A DNA stretch of 64,000 bases from an uncultured Caldilineaceae bacterium. Lineage in GTDB: Bacteria; Chloroflexota; Anaerolineae; Caldilineales; Caldilineaceae. Of the stretch, positions 53,124 to 61,892 are shown piece by piece. The DNA lies in assembly GCA_951812725.1 (NCBI GenBank), contig OX638330.1, positions 2,790,001-2,854,000 of the forward strand, in the 5' to 3' direction. The first letter of the stretch is position 1. Each line of letters opens with the position of its first letter. A program made the position numbers and the translations under genes. Under the pieces are notes generated by a model. It did no database searches. It had not been told where the DNA came from and saw only the letters and a list, made by a program, of their open reading frames with translations.

Positions 53124-55079
53124 GTGTTGACGGGATCATGGTTTACGGATGACGAGGCGTACCTGTTTGGCGAAGGGAACTTTCACTATTCCTACAACAG
53201 ATTCGGCGCCCACTTCCGCACGGTGGACGGCGTAAGCGGTGTTCAGTTTGCGGTTTGGGCGCCAAATGCCCAGGGCGTAAGTGTAATCGGCCCTTTCAAC
53301 GACTGGAACCCGCATGTCCACCCCATGCATACACATCGCGAGGGAATCTGGGAGATTTTCATTCCTGGCCAGCCTGTGCGGGGAGCAGACAGTGCGCCCT
53401 GGGCAAGCCTGGCTGAAGGCGACGAGTACAAATACTCGATACAGCTGCCGCTGGTAGATTACCGTATCGACAAAGCTGATCCATATGGTTTCTATGCGGA
53501 GGTGCTGCCGGGAACGGCTTCGCGTATCTGGTCTCCGGACAGCTATCCCTGGGGGGATGGGCAGTGGGTGGCAGATCGGCCCAAGACCCAAGCCCTGGAC
53601 CAGCCCTTAAACATTTACGAAGTCCATCTTGGCAGTTGGCGGCGGAACCCGGAAGCGAATCGAGTGCTGGGCTACCGGGAGATGGCGCACGAGCTGGTGG
53701 CATACGTGACGGAGATGGGCTACACACATATCGAGCTCTTGCCGATAACTGAACACCCCTATGACGGCTCCTGGGGGTATCAGAGCACTGGATATTTTGC
53801 GCCAACCAGCCGGTTTGGCACGCCTGACGATTTCAAGTATTTCGTGGATCACTGTCATCAGAACAGTATTGGCGTGATTCTGGACTGGGTACCGGCCCAC
53901 TTTCCGAAGGACGCGCACGGGCTGGCCTATTTTGACGGCGCGGCGCTGTATGAGTATGAAGATCCCCGCCGCGGCGATCATCCCGACTGGGGCACGAAGA
54001 TTTTCGACTACGGTCGCAATGAGGTATGCAACTTCCTGGTAGCCAGTGCCCTGTTCTGGGCGGAGGAGTACCACATAGACGGGTTGCGGGTTGACGCGGT
54101 TGCCTCGATGCTCTATTTGAACTACAGCCGAGAGGGGGCCGAGTGGATTCCGAACAAGCATGGAGGCCACGAGAATCTCGACGCGATCGCGTTCATGCGG
54201 AAGACAAACGAGGTGTTGCATGAACGGGTGCCGGGCGTGCTGACTATTGCAGAAGAAAGCAGTATCTGGCCGATGGTTTCGCGCCCCACCTACACGGGCG
54301 GACTGGGGTTCGATTACAAGTGGAATATGGGCTGGATGCACGACACGCTTAATTTCTTTGAAATGGACCCGTTGTTCCGCAGATACAACCATCATTTGAT
54401 CACGTATAGCTTGAGCTACGCTTTCAGCGAGAATTTCATCCTGGCGCTGGGCCACGACGAGGTCGTTCATCTGAAGAAGTCGATGCTGGACAAGATGCCC
54501 GGCGACCTCTGGCAAAAGTTCGCCCATCTGCGGCTGCTATATGGTCTGATGAACGCTCATCCGGGCAAGAAGCTGCTTTTTATGGGTGGAGAGTTCGGCC
54601 AGTGGCGCGAGTGGTCGGAGATTACGAGTCTGGACTGGCATCTGCTGGAGCGGGAAGAACACCGTACCTTGCAGCGTTTTGTGCGGGATAGTAACCGGCT
54701 CTATTGCTGGGAAAAGGCTCTGCACCAGGCCGACGGCAGCCTGGAGGGGTTTCAGTGGATCGATTACCAGGACGTGGACCATTCGGTGACCAGTTTTGTG
54801 CGCCGCGATGCCGAGGGTGATAGCTGCATAGTGGTTGTCTGCAACTTTACACCGGTTCCGCGCCACGGCTACAGGGTGGGTTTGCCAGGGCCGGGAAGCT
54901 ATCAGCAGATCCTGAATAGTGACTGGCAGATTTACGGCGGCAGCGGAATTGACAACCCGTTCCCCGTGCAGGCGGAGGAGATTGCCTGGCAGAATGCCTC
55001 TTGGTCCACGCTAATGGAATTGCCGCCACTGGGCGTGTTGTATTGGAGAAAGAGAGCAGGAGCGACGAAAACGGAGTAG
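53124..55079 (+). CDS. glgB: 1,4-alpha-glucan branching enzyme
   Basis: It introduces alpha-1,6 branches into glycogen (GH13). At 651 residues it has the CBM48 domain near the N-terminus ([20 protein letters not shown]) and the barrel motifs [47 protein letters not shown] with the nucleophile Asp, [12 protein letters not shown] with the acid/base Glu, and LGHDEVVH with the third carboxylate. The GTG start has AAGGAA 7 bases upstream. NagA begins 3 bases past its stop, and glycogen synthase lies about 330 bases upstream, so the three may be expressed together. Confidence 0.95.
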   Translation: MLTGSWFTDDEAYLFGEGNFHYSYNRFGAHFRTVDGVSGVQFAVWAPNAQGVSVIGPFNDWNPHVHPMHTHREGIWEIFIPGQPVRGADSAPWASLAEGDEYKYSIQLPLVDYRIDKADPYGFYAEVLPGTASRIWSPDSYPWGDGQWVADRPKTQALDQPLNIYEVHLGSWRRNPEANRVLGYREMAHELVAYVTEMGYTHIELLPITEHPYDGSWGYQSTGYFAPTSRFGTPDDFKYFVDHCHQNSIGVILDWVPAHFPKDAHGLAYFDGAALYEYEDPRRGDHPDWGTKIFDYGRNEVCNFLVASALFWAEEYHIDGLRVDAVASMLYLNYSREGAEWIPNKHGGHENLDAIAFMRKTNEVLHERVPGVLTIAEESSIWPMVSRPTYTGGLGFDYKWNMGWMHDTLNFFEMDPLFRRYNHHLITYSLSYAFSENFILALGHDEVVHLKKSMLDKMPGDLWQKFAHLRLLYGLMNAHPGKKLLFMGGEFGQWREWSEITSLDWHLLEREEHRTLQRFVRDSNRLYCWEKALHQADGSLEGFQWIDYQDVDHSVTSFVRRDAEGDSCIVVVCNFTPVPRHGYRVGLPGPGSYQQILNSDWQIYGGSGIDNPFPVQAEEIAWQNASWSTLMELPPLGVLYWRKRAGATKTE

Positions 55080-55082
55080 ATT

Positions 55083-56348
55083 GTGCAAGGAACAGGGAAG
55101 GAAGGGGAAGGGTTGCGGGACGGTGGTTCACCGTCTATTGGCGGCATAAGGGGCCTGACCGCGCGGACAGTATTCGGGACCGTGGCGGCTCCACCGGGTT
55201 ACAGTTTTTCTCTTACCTGCCAGGGTGAAGTGCTTGGCCCGTGGAAGAACGAGAGCGCCCCGCTGGAAGCGCCTTTTCTTGACGGCAGTGACTGCACATT
55301 GCTGCCCGGCTTTATCGACGTACACATACACGGCAGCGGCGGGGCCGATATGATGGATGCTACGCCGGAAAGCCTGGCGACGATGAGCCGGTTCCTGGCG
55401 CAGCACGGCGTCACCGGTTTCTATGCTACGACAGTTTCCGCTTCGCATTCGGCTACCTTGGCGGCGGTCGAAAATGTGGCTCGGTATGTTGAACAGGACC
55501 AGGCCGGGAACGATGATGGTCAGATTACGGGTGCTCGCATTATGGGTGTGCACCTGGAAGGACCGTATCTCAACCGGCAGTTTCCCGGCGCCCAGAACCC
55601 GGACTATTTGCGACCGCCTTCGGTAGAGGAGTTTGAAGAGTTGCTGGCGGCGGGCCCGGTGCGCTTGATAACGCTTGCGCCTGAGGTGCCGGGCGCTGAG
55701 GCACTCATCGGAGCGGCGCTTGCGGCCGGCGTTCGGGTTGTGCTGGGGCATACGGCGGCCACATTTGAAGAAGCAAGCGCGGCGATCGGGGCGGGTGTTT
55801 CACAGGCCACGCACACGTTCAATGCCATGACCGGTCTTCATCACAGGGCACCGGGCACGGTAGGCTCGACACTGAGCGACGACAGGATCTACGCCCAGCT
55901 GATCGCAGACGGGATCCACGTTCATCCGGCGGCGATGCGGATTCTGGGGCGCTGCAAGGGGCCAAGCCGTACACTCCTGATCAGTGATGCGAATCGGGCG
56001 GCGGGCATGCCGCCGGGTCGGTATGAAATGGGCAGGCTGCCGGTCATCGTGAAGGATGGCGCGTGCAGGTTGGAGGACGGCACGCTTGCCGGGTCGGTGC
56101 TGGCTTTGGATGCGGCGCTGCGGAACTTCATGTCTGCAACGGGTTGGCCGCTGGTGCAGGCGTGGCCTTCGACAAGCCTGTCGCAGGCGCAGGCGATGGG
56201 GATCGAAGGTGAGGTTGGCCGCATTCGAAGCGGCGCACGCGCAGACCTGACACTGCTGGACGCGGACGCCGAGGTGGTTGCTACTGTCGTTGGAGGCAGG
56301 CTCGTTTTTCTGCGGGACAGCTGGCGGCTTAAGGATGGAGGGGCTTAG
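55083..56348 (+). CDS. nagA: N-acetylglucosamine-6-phosphate deacetylase
   Basis: It removes the acetyl group from GlcNAc-6-phosphate, feeding amino sugars into glycolysis or wall synthesis. Family segments: LLPGFIDVHIHGSGG, VTGFYATTVSAS, the metal Glu in GVHLEGPYLN, VLGHTAATFEE, ATHTFNAMTGLHHR, LIADGIHVHPAAM and the catalytic Asp in LISDANRAAG. The GTG at 55083 gives 421 residues; the first 15-20 are unlikely to be structured, and an internal TTG near 55113 is an alternative. It directly follows glgB. Confidence 0.88.
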   Translation: MQGTGKEGEGLRDGGSPSIGGIRGLTARTVFGTVAAPPGYSFSLTCQGEVLGPWKNESAPLEAPFLDGSDCTLLPGFIDVHIHGSGGADMMDATPESLATMSRFLAQHGVTGFYATTVSASHSATLAAVENVARYVEQDQAGNDDGQITGARIMGVHLEGPYLNRQFPGAQNPDYLRPPSVEEFEELLAAGPVRLITLAPEVPGAEALIGAALAAGVRVVLGHTAATFEEASAAIGAGVSQATHTFNAMTGLHHRAPGTVGSTLSDDRIYAQLIADGIHVHPAAMRILGRCKGPSRTLLISDANRAAGMPPGRYEMGRLPVIVKDGACRLEDGTLAGSVLALDAALRNFMSATGWPLVQAWPSTSLSQAQAMGIEGEVGRIRSGARADLTLLDADAEVVATVVGGRLVFLRDSWRLKDGGA

Positions 56349-56350
56349 CC

Positions 56351-57298
56351 CTACGCACCCACTTCGGTTACAACTACCCCGGCGGCGCCACCCGCCAAAA
56401 GCGCTTCTGTTACTTCATCAAGGTTTTCTGACTCCACAACAGCAATGAGATTGCCGCCGCGGCCAGCGCCGCTGAGCTTGGCGCCGCTCGCGCCTGCCTC
56501 TTCAGCGATCGCTATCAGGTGATCAAGTTGGTGGGCACTGACGTTCAGTTGGAGGAGCAGGCGCTGGTTTTGCTGCATCAACGGGCCAAGCGCATCCACG
56601 TCGCCGGCTGCGATGGCCCTCCGCGCGGCTTCGGCAATCGCGGCGATGCCATCGAATATTGCCTCATGCTTGTCAGTATTCTGCTGCCAGGCCCGGCGCA
56701 CGTCTGACACTACTTCGCCGGTTGAACTGGCAACCCCGGTGTCGGCGATAACGAGGTGGAAGGGGCGGGCGATGTCGAAAACCCGCGGCGGTTGGCCGCG
56801 TACGAACCAGACAGGCTGCTCGTAGACGACGACGGTATTGTCGATGCCACTGGGGTTGGCGTGATGGAGTTTCTCGGTGGCATAGACGATGCGGTTAACG
56901 GTGTCAGGGTCGGGCTTGTGCCGGGACGGCCGCGCACTGTGGGCGAGGACGGCGCGGGCAAGAGCAGCGCTTATTGCCGCGCCGCTGCCCATACCGCCGG
57001 CGATGGGGATGCTGCTGCTGACTGCGAGTTGCCAGTCCGGTTCGGATTCGATTCCCGCCTCTGCCAGGGCCAAGCTCACTGCTACCGCTAGTGGATCGGT
57101 TGGCGAGTCGGAAAGGCGGACACAGGCGCCGATGTCCGGGGCCGAAATTGAGCAGCCTGCGCGGGGCGACGCGTCCTTGACGGTGGCGGTGGCCTTCACT
57201 TTTGTCACCGGAACGGCAATGGCTGCCCTTCCGTAGACGACGGCGTGCTCGCCGAAGAGTATTACTTTGCCTGGAGCGGTTGCGGTGGTCGTGGTCAT
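56351..57298 (-). CDS. mvk: Mevalonate kinase
   Basis: A GHMP kinase that phosphorylates mevalonate, an early step of the mevalonate route to isoprenoids. The N-terminus PGKVILFGEHAVVYGRAAIAVP is characteristic, the ATP-binding GHMP loop is PIAGGMGSGAA (about 98-108), and the third motif is KLSGAGRGGNLIAVV near the C-terminus. The SGIDNTVVVYEQPVWF segment carries the catalytic Asp. At 315 residues it is full length. Presence of this gene in a bacterium is notable. It converges tail-to-tail with nagA (2-base gap) and lies downstream of the glycerophosphodiesterase gene. Confidence 0.9.
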   Translation of the reverse strand: MTTTTATAPGKVILFGEHAVVYGRAAIAVPVTKVKATATVKDASPRAGCSISAPDIGACVRLSDSPTDPLAVAVSLALAEAGIESEPDWQLAVSSSIPIAGGMGSGAAISAALARAVLAHSARPSRHKPDPDTVNRIVYATEKLHHANPSGIDNTVVVYEQPVWFVRGQPPRVFDIARPFHLVIADTGVASSTGEVVSDVRRAWQQNTDKHEAIFDGIAAIAEAARRAIAAGDVDALGPLMQQNQRLLLQLNVSAHQLDHLIAIAEEAGASGAKLSGAGRGGNLIAVVESENLDEVTEALLAGGAAGVVVTEVGA

Positions 57299-57360
57299 GT
57301 GGCTGCCCTCGCCGGCGAATTATTTGACCCGGACGCGTTTCTGTGGGCTTGTTTTTCGAG

Positions 57361-58194
57361 TCAGGATGGCGGGGCGCCGGCCGTCGAGGAAGCGGATGAC
57401 AGCTCCTGGCGAATCTTGTCGGGCAGGTCGGTGATGATGGCGTTTACGCCCAGGCGGGCCAGCCGCAGAGCCTCCGGGCCGGTGTTGACGGTCCAGGCGT
57501 TGACGAGTTGGCCGCGGCTGCGCGCCTGTTCGACGAGGTGAGCGTCGATGGAGGTAAAGTACGGGTGGAGGGCTTCGGCGGCGATGCGCGGGCTGAACAA
57601 GGCGCGTGACTGCTGGAGGAGAAGAAACTTGAGCGGCAGGCGGCGTATCCTCTGCAGGAAACTTCCTGTGGCCCCGGTCGGGCGGGGAGGCTTGTTGAAG
57701 TAGAGCAGGCCCAAGGGGATCGAAGGATCAATTTGGCGCATTTTGCGAAGGGCGACTGGATTGAAGCTGGAGACGATGACCTGGTCATGCAGCTGGCGTA
57801 GTTGGATGATGCGCGCCAGCGGCTCGGCTTCGCGGCCGCCGTTCCAGTCCTCGTTCTTTATTTCGACGTTTACTATGCAGCTATCGCCCACCAGGTCGAA
57901 TACCTGCTCCAGGGTGGGAATGGGTGTGCCCTTGTATGCGTCATCGAAGCGGACGCCGGCGTCGATTGCTGCGAGCTGTTGGAGAGTGAATTTACGCAGC
58001 TGGCCGTTGCCGGTGGTGGTACGGCCCAGGTTATAGTCGTGGAAAACGACCAGTGCGCCGTCGGCAGTCGCCTGTACGTCCAGTTCGATACCATCGGCGC
58101 CCATCTCCAATGCTTTCTCGAATGCTGGCAGTGTGTTCTCCGGCGTGACCGCGCTGGCACCGCGATGGGCGAATATTTTGGGAATCGTATTCAC
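57361..58194 (-). CDS. Glycerophosphodiester phosphodiesterase
   Basis: It hydrolyses glycerophosphodiesters to glycerol-3-phosphate and an alcohol. The barrel starts IFAHRGASAVTPENTLPAFEKA (catalytic His and the substrate Arg), followed by GIELDVQATADGALVVFHD (the metal-binding Glu and Asp, second His). IVNVEIKNED and WTVNTGPEALRLARLGVNAIITDLPD complete the fold. I start it at the GTG at 58194 (AGAAGG upstream). The open frame runs on to 58665, but that part is the shadow of the gene at 58343. About 277 residues, without a signal peptide. Confidence 0.9.
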   Translation of the reverse strand: MNTIPKIFAHRGASAVTPENTLPAFEKALEMGADGIELDVQATADGALVVFHDYNLGRTTTGNGQLRKFTLQQLAAIDAGVRFDDAYKGTPIPTLEQVFDLVGDSCIVNVEIKNEDWNGGREAEPLARIIQLRQLHDQVIVSSFNPVALRKMRQIDPSIPLGLLYFNKPPRPTGATGSFLQRIRRLPLKFLLLQQSRALFSPRIAAEALHPYFTSIDAHLVEQARSRGQLVNAWTVNTGPEALRLARLGVNAIITDLPDKIRQELSSASSTAGAPPS

Positions 58195-58342
58195 GACGTA
58201 CCTTCTGCCGGCCTGCTCTGAAATGCGGTCACGGCTGGGCTGACTCTGCGTAGACGAGGGGAAAAGGGGGGAGGCGCGACGGCGGCGCGAGCCCCCATTG
58301 GCGAACGCAGTACCGTCGCCGTGAATGGGTGGGCGGCCACGC

Positions 58343-58606
58343 TCACCCTTGCAAAATGAACATCCACTCTTCCAAGCCGTCGTCGTTGGGTTGGTGCTCG
58401 ACGTGGCAGATGCGGAAGTTGTGGCGTTCGACGATGGTAAGAATGTCGATAAGCGATCGGCGCTCGGCTTTGGCCGGGTGATATTCGAGCTCGCCGATAG
58501 AAACTTTGACGTCCTCTTTGATGAGGCTGTCGCCCAGCACCTCGATACGCCAGGTCTTGCCCGTGGATGACTGACGGGCTTTGGTCTGCAGAATGATGGT
58601 GTGCAT
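58343..58606 (-). CDS. Small conserved hypothetical protein
   Basis: An 87-residue basic protein that I do not recognise. It starts MHTIILQTKARQSSTGKTWR and contains a charged mid-part (KVSIGELEYHPAKAERRSLI) and a C-terminal EWMFILQG. No membrane segment or cysteine motif beyond single Cys residues is seen. The ribosome-binding AAGAGGAATC before the ATG is good, and the reading frame is clean, so it is probably real. It lies upstream of the glycerophosphodiesterase on the same strand. Confidence 0.6.
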   Translation of the reverse strand: MHTIILQTKARQSSTGKTWRIEVLGDSLIKEDVKVSIGELEYHPAKAERRSLIDILTIVERHNFRICHVEHQPNDDGLEEWMFILQG

Positions 58607-58776
58607 GATTCCTCTTGCTGTATGATTGGCCTGTTTTGCTGCGCTGGCCAGGCGGGCCGATTCATTGGTTATCGGATATGGTGACGAACAGGCGGCGGCT
58701 CAAGAGTTCTTAGCAACGGCAGGATGCCCGTATTCACGGCTCCCATAGGCCGCAAGTCTACCGGATTTTCGATGAT

Positions 58777-59859
58777 TCAGCGAATTTTGAGACGCCGTTT
58801 GACGGCGGAGATCACCTGGTCGGCGGCCTGCGGGCGCTCTTCTACGGCGCCAAATGGGTCGCTGCTTCCCGCCGGGCTCCGGCTGAGCAGGCGCAGCGTG
58901 GAAAGTATGCAGTGGGGGAGGGCATTCAGATCGTAGCCGCCCTCGAGCGTGCTGATGAGCCGCCCACCGCAGAGTTCGTCAGCGAGTGCCAGCAGTTCCT
59001 CAATTATTGCGGCGTAGCCGCTGACGCTCAGACGATGACCGCTGAGGGGGTCCATCCAGTGGCCGTCATATCCGGCGGACACGAAAATTGTGTCCGGGGC
59101 GAATTCTTGCGCAAGGGGCGCCACCAGTTGACGAATGGCGGCGAGGTAACCGGCGTCGCCAACGTCGGTGGGGAAAGGAACGTTTACGGTAGCGCCTTTG
59201 CCGGCGTCGCGCCCGATCTCGTCGATGCCGCCGCTGAAAGGGTAATGCGGGTATTGGTGAATGCTGATGAAGAGGACGGTTGGATCGTCGTAGAACATCT
59301 CGGCGGTGCCGTTGCCGTGATGGACGTCGAAGTCGACGATCAGGACCCGCTCGGCGCCGTGCTCCTGCTGGGCATGGCGCGCCGCGATGGCCACATTACC
59401 GAAAAGGCAGAAGCCTTTGGCGGTATGGGGGCGGGCGTGATGCCCTGGCGGACGCACCATGGCAAAGCCATTGGCGGCCGCGCCGGTCATTACCGCGTCG
59501 GTTATATTCAGCAGCCCGCCCGCGGCCCGCAGAGCCGCCTCCCAGGTGCTGCTAAGGGCGTACGTGTCCTGGTCGAGCCACACTGCTGCAGCGTTCGGGT
59601 TGCTTGAGGCAACTCGGGGGCTGGCTTCGGAATCGCCGATGTCGCGGCAGATTGCTTGGAGATGTTCGACGTAGTGGGCGCTGTGGACGGCCGTTATTGG
59701 TTCGAGAGGGGCAGGCGCATTGGGAAGACATTCCAAGGTTTCGAGAATGCCGTCCGCCTCCAGGAGAGCCAGGGTGCTTTCCATACGCTGGAGACATTCC
59801 GGGTGGCCGGGGAAACTATGGTTGCGCTCGAACGGATCGTAAACGAAGGCGGTGGTCAT
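58777..59859 (-). CDS. Histone deacetylase family (acetoin utilisation/acetylpolyamine amidohydrolase-like) protein
   Basis: A zinc-dependent deacetylase of the HDAC/AcuC superfamily, 360 residues from the ATG at 59859. The active-site signature is complete: VRPPGHHARP (His-His), FCLFGNVAIAARHA, IVDFDVHHGNGTAEMF (metal-binding Asp and His), VSAGYDGHWMDPLSG (second metal Asp) and LEGGYDL (the transition-state Tyr). Bacterial members deacetylate acetylpolyamines or acetylated proteins; the substrate here is unknown. The longer open frame to 59949 has no family residues, so I start it at 59859. Confidence 0.9.
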   Translation of the reverse strand: MTTAFVYDPFERNHSFPGHPECLQRMESTLALLEADGILETLECLPNAPAPLEPITAVHSAHYVEHLQAICRDIGDSEASPRVASSNPNAAAVWLDQDTYALSSTWEAALRAAGGLLNITDAVMTGAAANGFAMVRPPGHHARPHTAKGFCLFGNVAIAARHAQQEHGAERVLIVDFDVHHGNGTAEMFYDDPTVLFISIHQYPHYPFSGGIDEIGRDAGKGATVNVPFPTDVGDAGYLAAIRQLVAPLAQEFAPDTIFVSAGYDGHWMDPLSGHRLSVSGYAAIIEELLALADELCGGRLISTLEGGYDLNALPHCILSTLRLLSRSPAGSSDPFGAVEERPQAADQVISAVKRRLKIR

Positions 59860-60133
59860 GGCGTATCCCGGTGACAAGGTGGTGCGCGAATTTTCCTGAA
59901 GCCAGCCAAGTCGAGCTTCCAACAAACGAGGGCGCTCTATGTGGGGCAATACTTAGCGCCGTGGGGTTGATGACCGTTCTCAGAGCCAGTTCCGTGACAG
60001 GAGGAGGGTGAGGGACGGGCAGGACAGTTGTTGGTTTCAGACTATCTGAAATCTGAGTGAGATCTGCCTTCAACCAGGCGAACGCATGCCCCCTGCATAT
60101 GCTTCTATCTCAGTCCAGAAAGGCCTGTATGTC

Positions 60134-61786
60134 TTAACGGGCTTCCTTTTCGAAAGCAGGAATGTACAGTTCGGTGCCCAGACGGAAGCGAAGGTCAAAG
60201 CTGTGTTCTTCGGAGCCGAAGGCTTGGACTTGATTTTGTAACGCGAGCGGGCCGTCAAAGGTCACCGGCCGGGTTGAGTGCAAGGTTTGGCCGTCCCAAA
60301 GCAGGCTGATTTCGTCGTTTTTTTCCTGGCCAGCAAAGGGTAGTCGAAGGAGCGCCCACCAGTCCCAATGGGGAGGCCAGTTCTTTTGAATAGTCAGAAC
60401 ACCGCTTTCAACTGTGATCCCCAATAGTTTCCAGATCGTGTTTTCAGCTGCCGGGGGCCGGGGGGCTGGAGATGCGTCATCGTCACTGCCGCCGCGTGCA
60501 GCTGCGTGGGCCCAGCGCGCGGCGTCCTCAGTCTGCTCCATCATCCGGGCGAGTGCAGACGCCGCGATAAGCGCACGTACGGCGGCGTCTTGGGAACCGT
60601 CCCTGGAACCGGTGGGAACTTCGGAATCTCGGGAAAGAGTGGCCAGCTCGTTGGCGATGGTGGATATTGTAGTCTGGTGCGTGGATAGCCATTCCGGATC
60701 GGGAAGCCGCTGCAGATGCGCGTGCAGTGACTCCAGGTAGGAAGCAGACGCGAAAGGTATATCTGCATCGTGCACGTCGACCGGCCCGCGGGGGAGCGTT
60801 GGCAGCTGGCGGGGCAGTGCGCCGCCGGTGCGATCGGCGACCCGGCGCAGGGCGTCCAGGATGGCGCGGCTGCGTTCGGGCGCGAAGGTGTCGAACAGAT
60901 CGACGAGCGCTGGTACTGAGTCGGTGGCGCGGTCGGCGGGGGCATAGCCGGAGCGGAGACGGGCAAGGTTTTGCACGGCCTCTATTTTGGCGTCTTGCAC
61001 GGTGCGGTTGGCCTGGGCATCAGGTGACCAGAGACGGCCCCGGTGGGTGATGTCGTGCCAGCTGTTGAGGCTGCGCTTGAAGGCCCTGGAAATGTCACGT
61101 TGAACAAGGAAACCGTTCCAGGCCACCTGTTCGCCGACGTCGCTCAGCGACAGGATCAGCGGCAGGTCGACCTGGCCGGCGACGAGAACATGATAGAGGA
61201 GCACGGCCTGCGAGTCGGTGGGGAAGTGGACCCGATCGGGTCGTCCTTCGGCGGCGCCGAAGACGCGTGTGCTTTCGGCGTTGCGCTGGTTGTGGGCGCC
61301 CCTGGCTTCACCGGGATCTTTCTGTGCAAGCAAGAGTCCGTCGACCATGCGCTGCTCCAGGGGTTCGCCCCAGTCGATCTCGACGCGAATCTGGATAAGA
61401 CGATCGCCCTCGGCCTGGGCTTCCATCATCCAGAGGAGCGACCGATCGTAGTAGCTGTCGAGTGGTGCGAAGATGCGTTTGCTGACGATCACACCTTCGA
61501 CGCCGTAGATTGTTTCCTGATAGCCGGGATAGAGCTGAACGGCCAGGGGCAGGACATCGTCGAGCTGCTCGCTACTGATGCCGCTGCTGGTGTACATGGG
61601 CGCGTCAAAACGGATGCGGATGGAGCGCGCATAGGCGCGCTGATGCCAGTGCCAGCGCAGATCGTAGAGATCGCTGTCCTTGTCGGCAACGAAGTACAGT
61701 TCGCCGTTGTTATGCGGAAAGCGAGCTTCGTCGTTTATGTCGTCGTAGTCTTCAAGTTGGGGCTGGTCGAGGGCGGGATCTGTCAT
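60134..61786 (-). CDS. Large hypothetical protein, glycosidase-like layout (uncertain)
   Basis: A 550-residue soluble protein without signal peptide that I cannot assign. The first ~250 residues are beta-rich (DLYDLRWHWHQRAYARSIRI, LIQIRVEIDWGEPLEQ), the middle is helical (AILDALRRVADRTGG, IASALARMMEQTEDAARWAH) and the last ~100 residues are beta-rich again (WDWWALLRLPFAGQEKNDE, SLLWDGQTLHSTRP). This beta/helical/beta order recalls six-hairpin (alpha/alpha barrel) glycoside hydrolases and phosphorylases, but I see no catalytic signature. It sits between the HDAC-like gene and the ABC transporter on the same strand. Confidence 0.5.
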   Translation of the reverse strand: MTDPALDQPQLEDYDDINDEARFPHNNGELYFVADKDSDLYDLRWHWHQRAYARSIRIRFDAPMYTSSGISSEQLDDVLPLAVQLYPGYQETIYGVEGVIVSKRIFAPLDSYYDRSLLWMMEAQAEGDRLIQIRVEIDWGEPLEQRMVDGLLLAQKDPGEARGAHNQRNAESTRVFGAAEGRPDRVHFPTDSQAVLLYHVLVAGQVDLPLILSLSDVGEQVAWNGFLVQRDISRAFKRSLNSWHDITHRGRLWSPDAQANRTVQDAKIEAVQNLARLRSGYAPADRATDSVPALVDLFDTFAPERSRAILDALRRVADRTGGALPRQLPTLPRGPVDVHDADIPFASASYLESLHAHLQRLPDPEWLSTHQTTISTIANELATLSRDSEVPTGSRDGSQDAAVRALIAASALARMMEQTEDAARWAHAAARGGSDDDASPAPRPPAAENTIWKLLGITVESGVLTIQKNWPPHWDWWALLRLPFAGQEKNDEISLLWDGQTLHSTRPVTFDGPLALQNQVQAFGSEEHSFDLRFRLGTELYIPAFEKEAR

Positions 61787-61892
61787 CGGGTCATTTTTCT
61801 CGTTGCAATGTACTTTGGATGAACAGTTGGGAGCTTCTTCCGTGTTGGCGAGAAACTGCAGAGGCGCGTGCTAGCGGACTTCCCCTGGCCAC

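Noticed and set aside
57361..58665. Full-length 434-residue version of the glycerophosphodiesterase
   Set aside because: The first ~157 residues are Ser/Arg/Pro-rich and are the wrong-frame reading of the gene at 58343-58606; a GTG with a good ribosome binding site exists at 58194.
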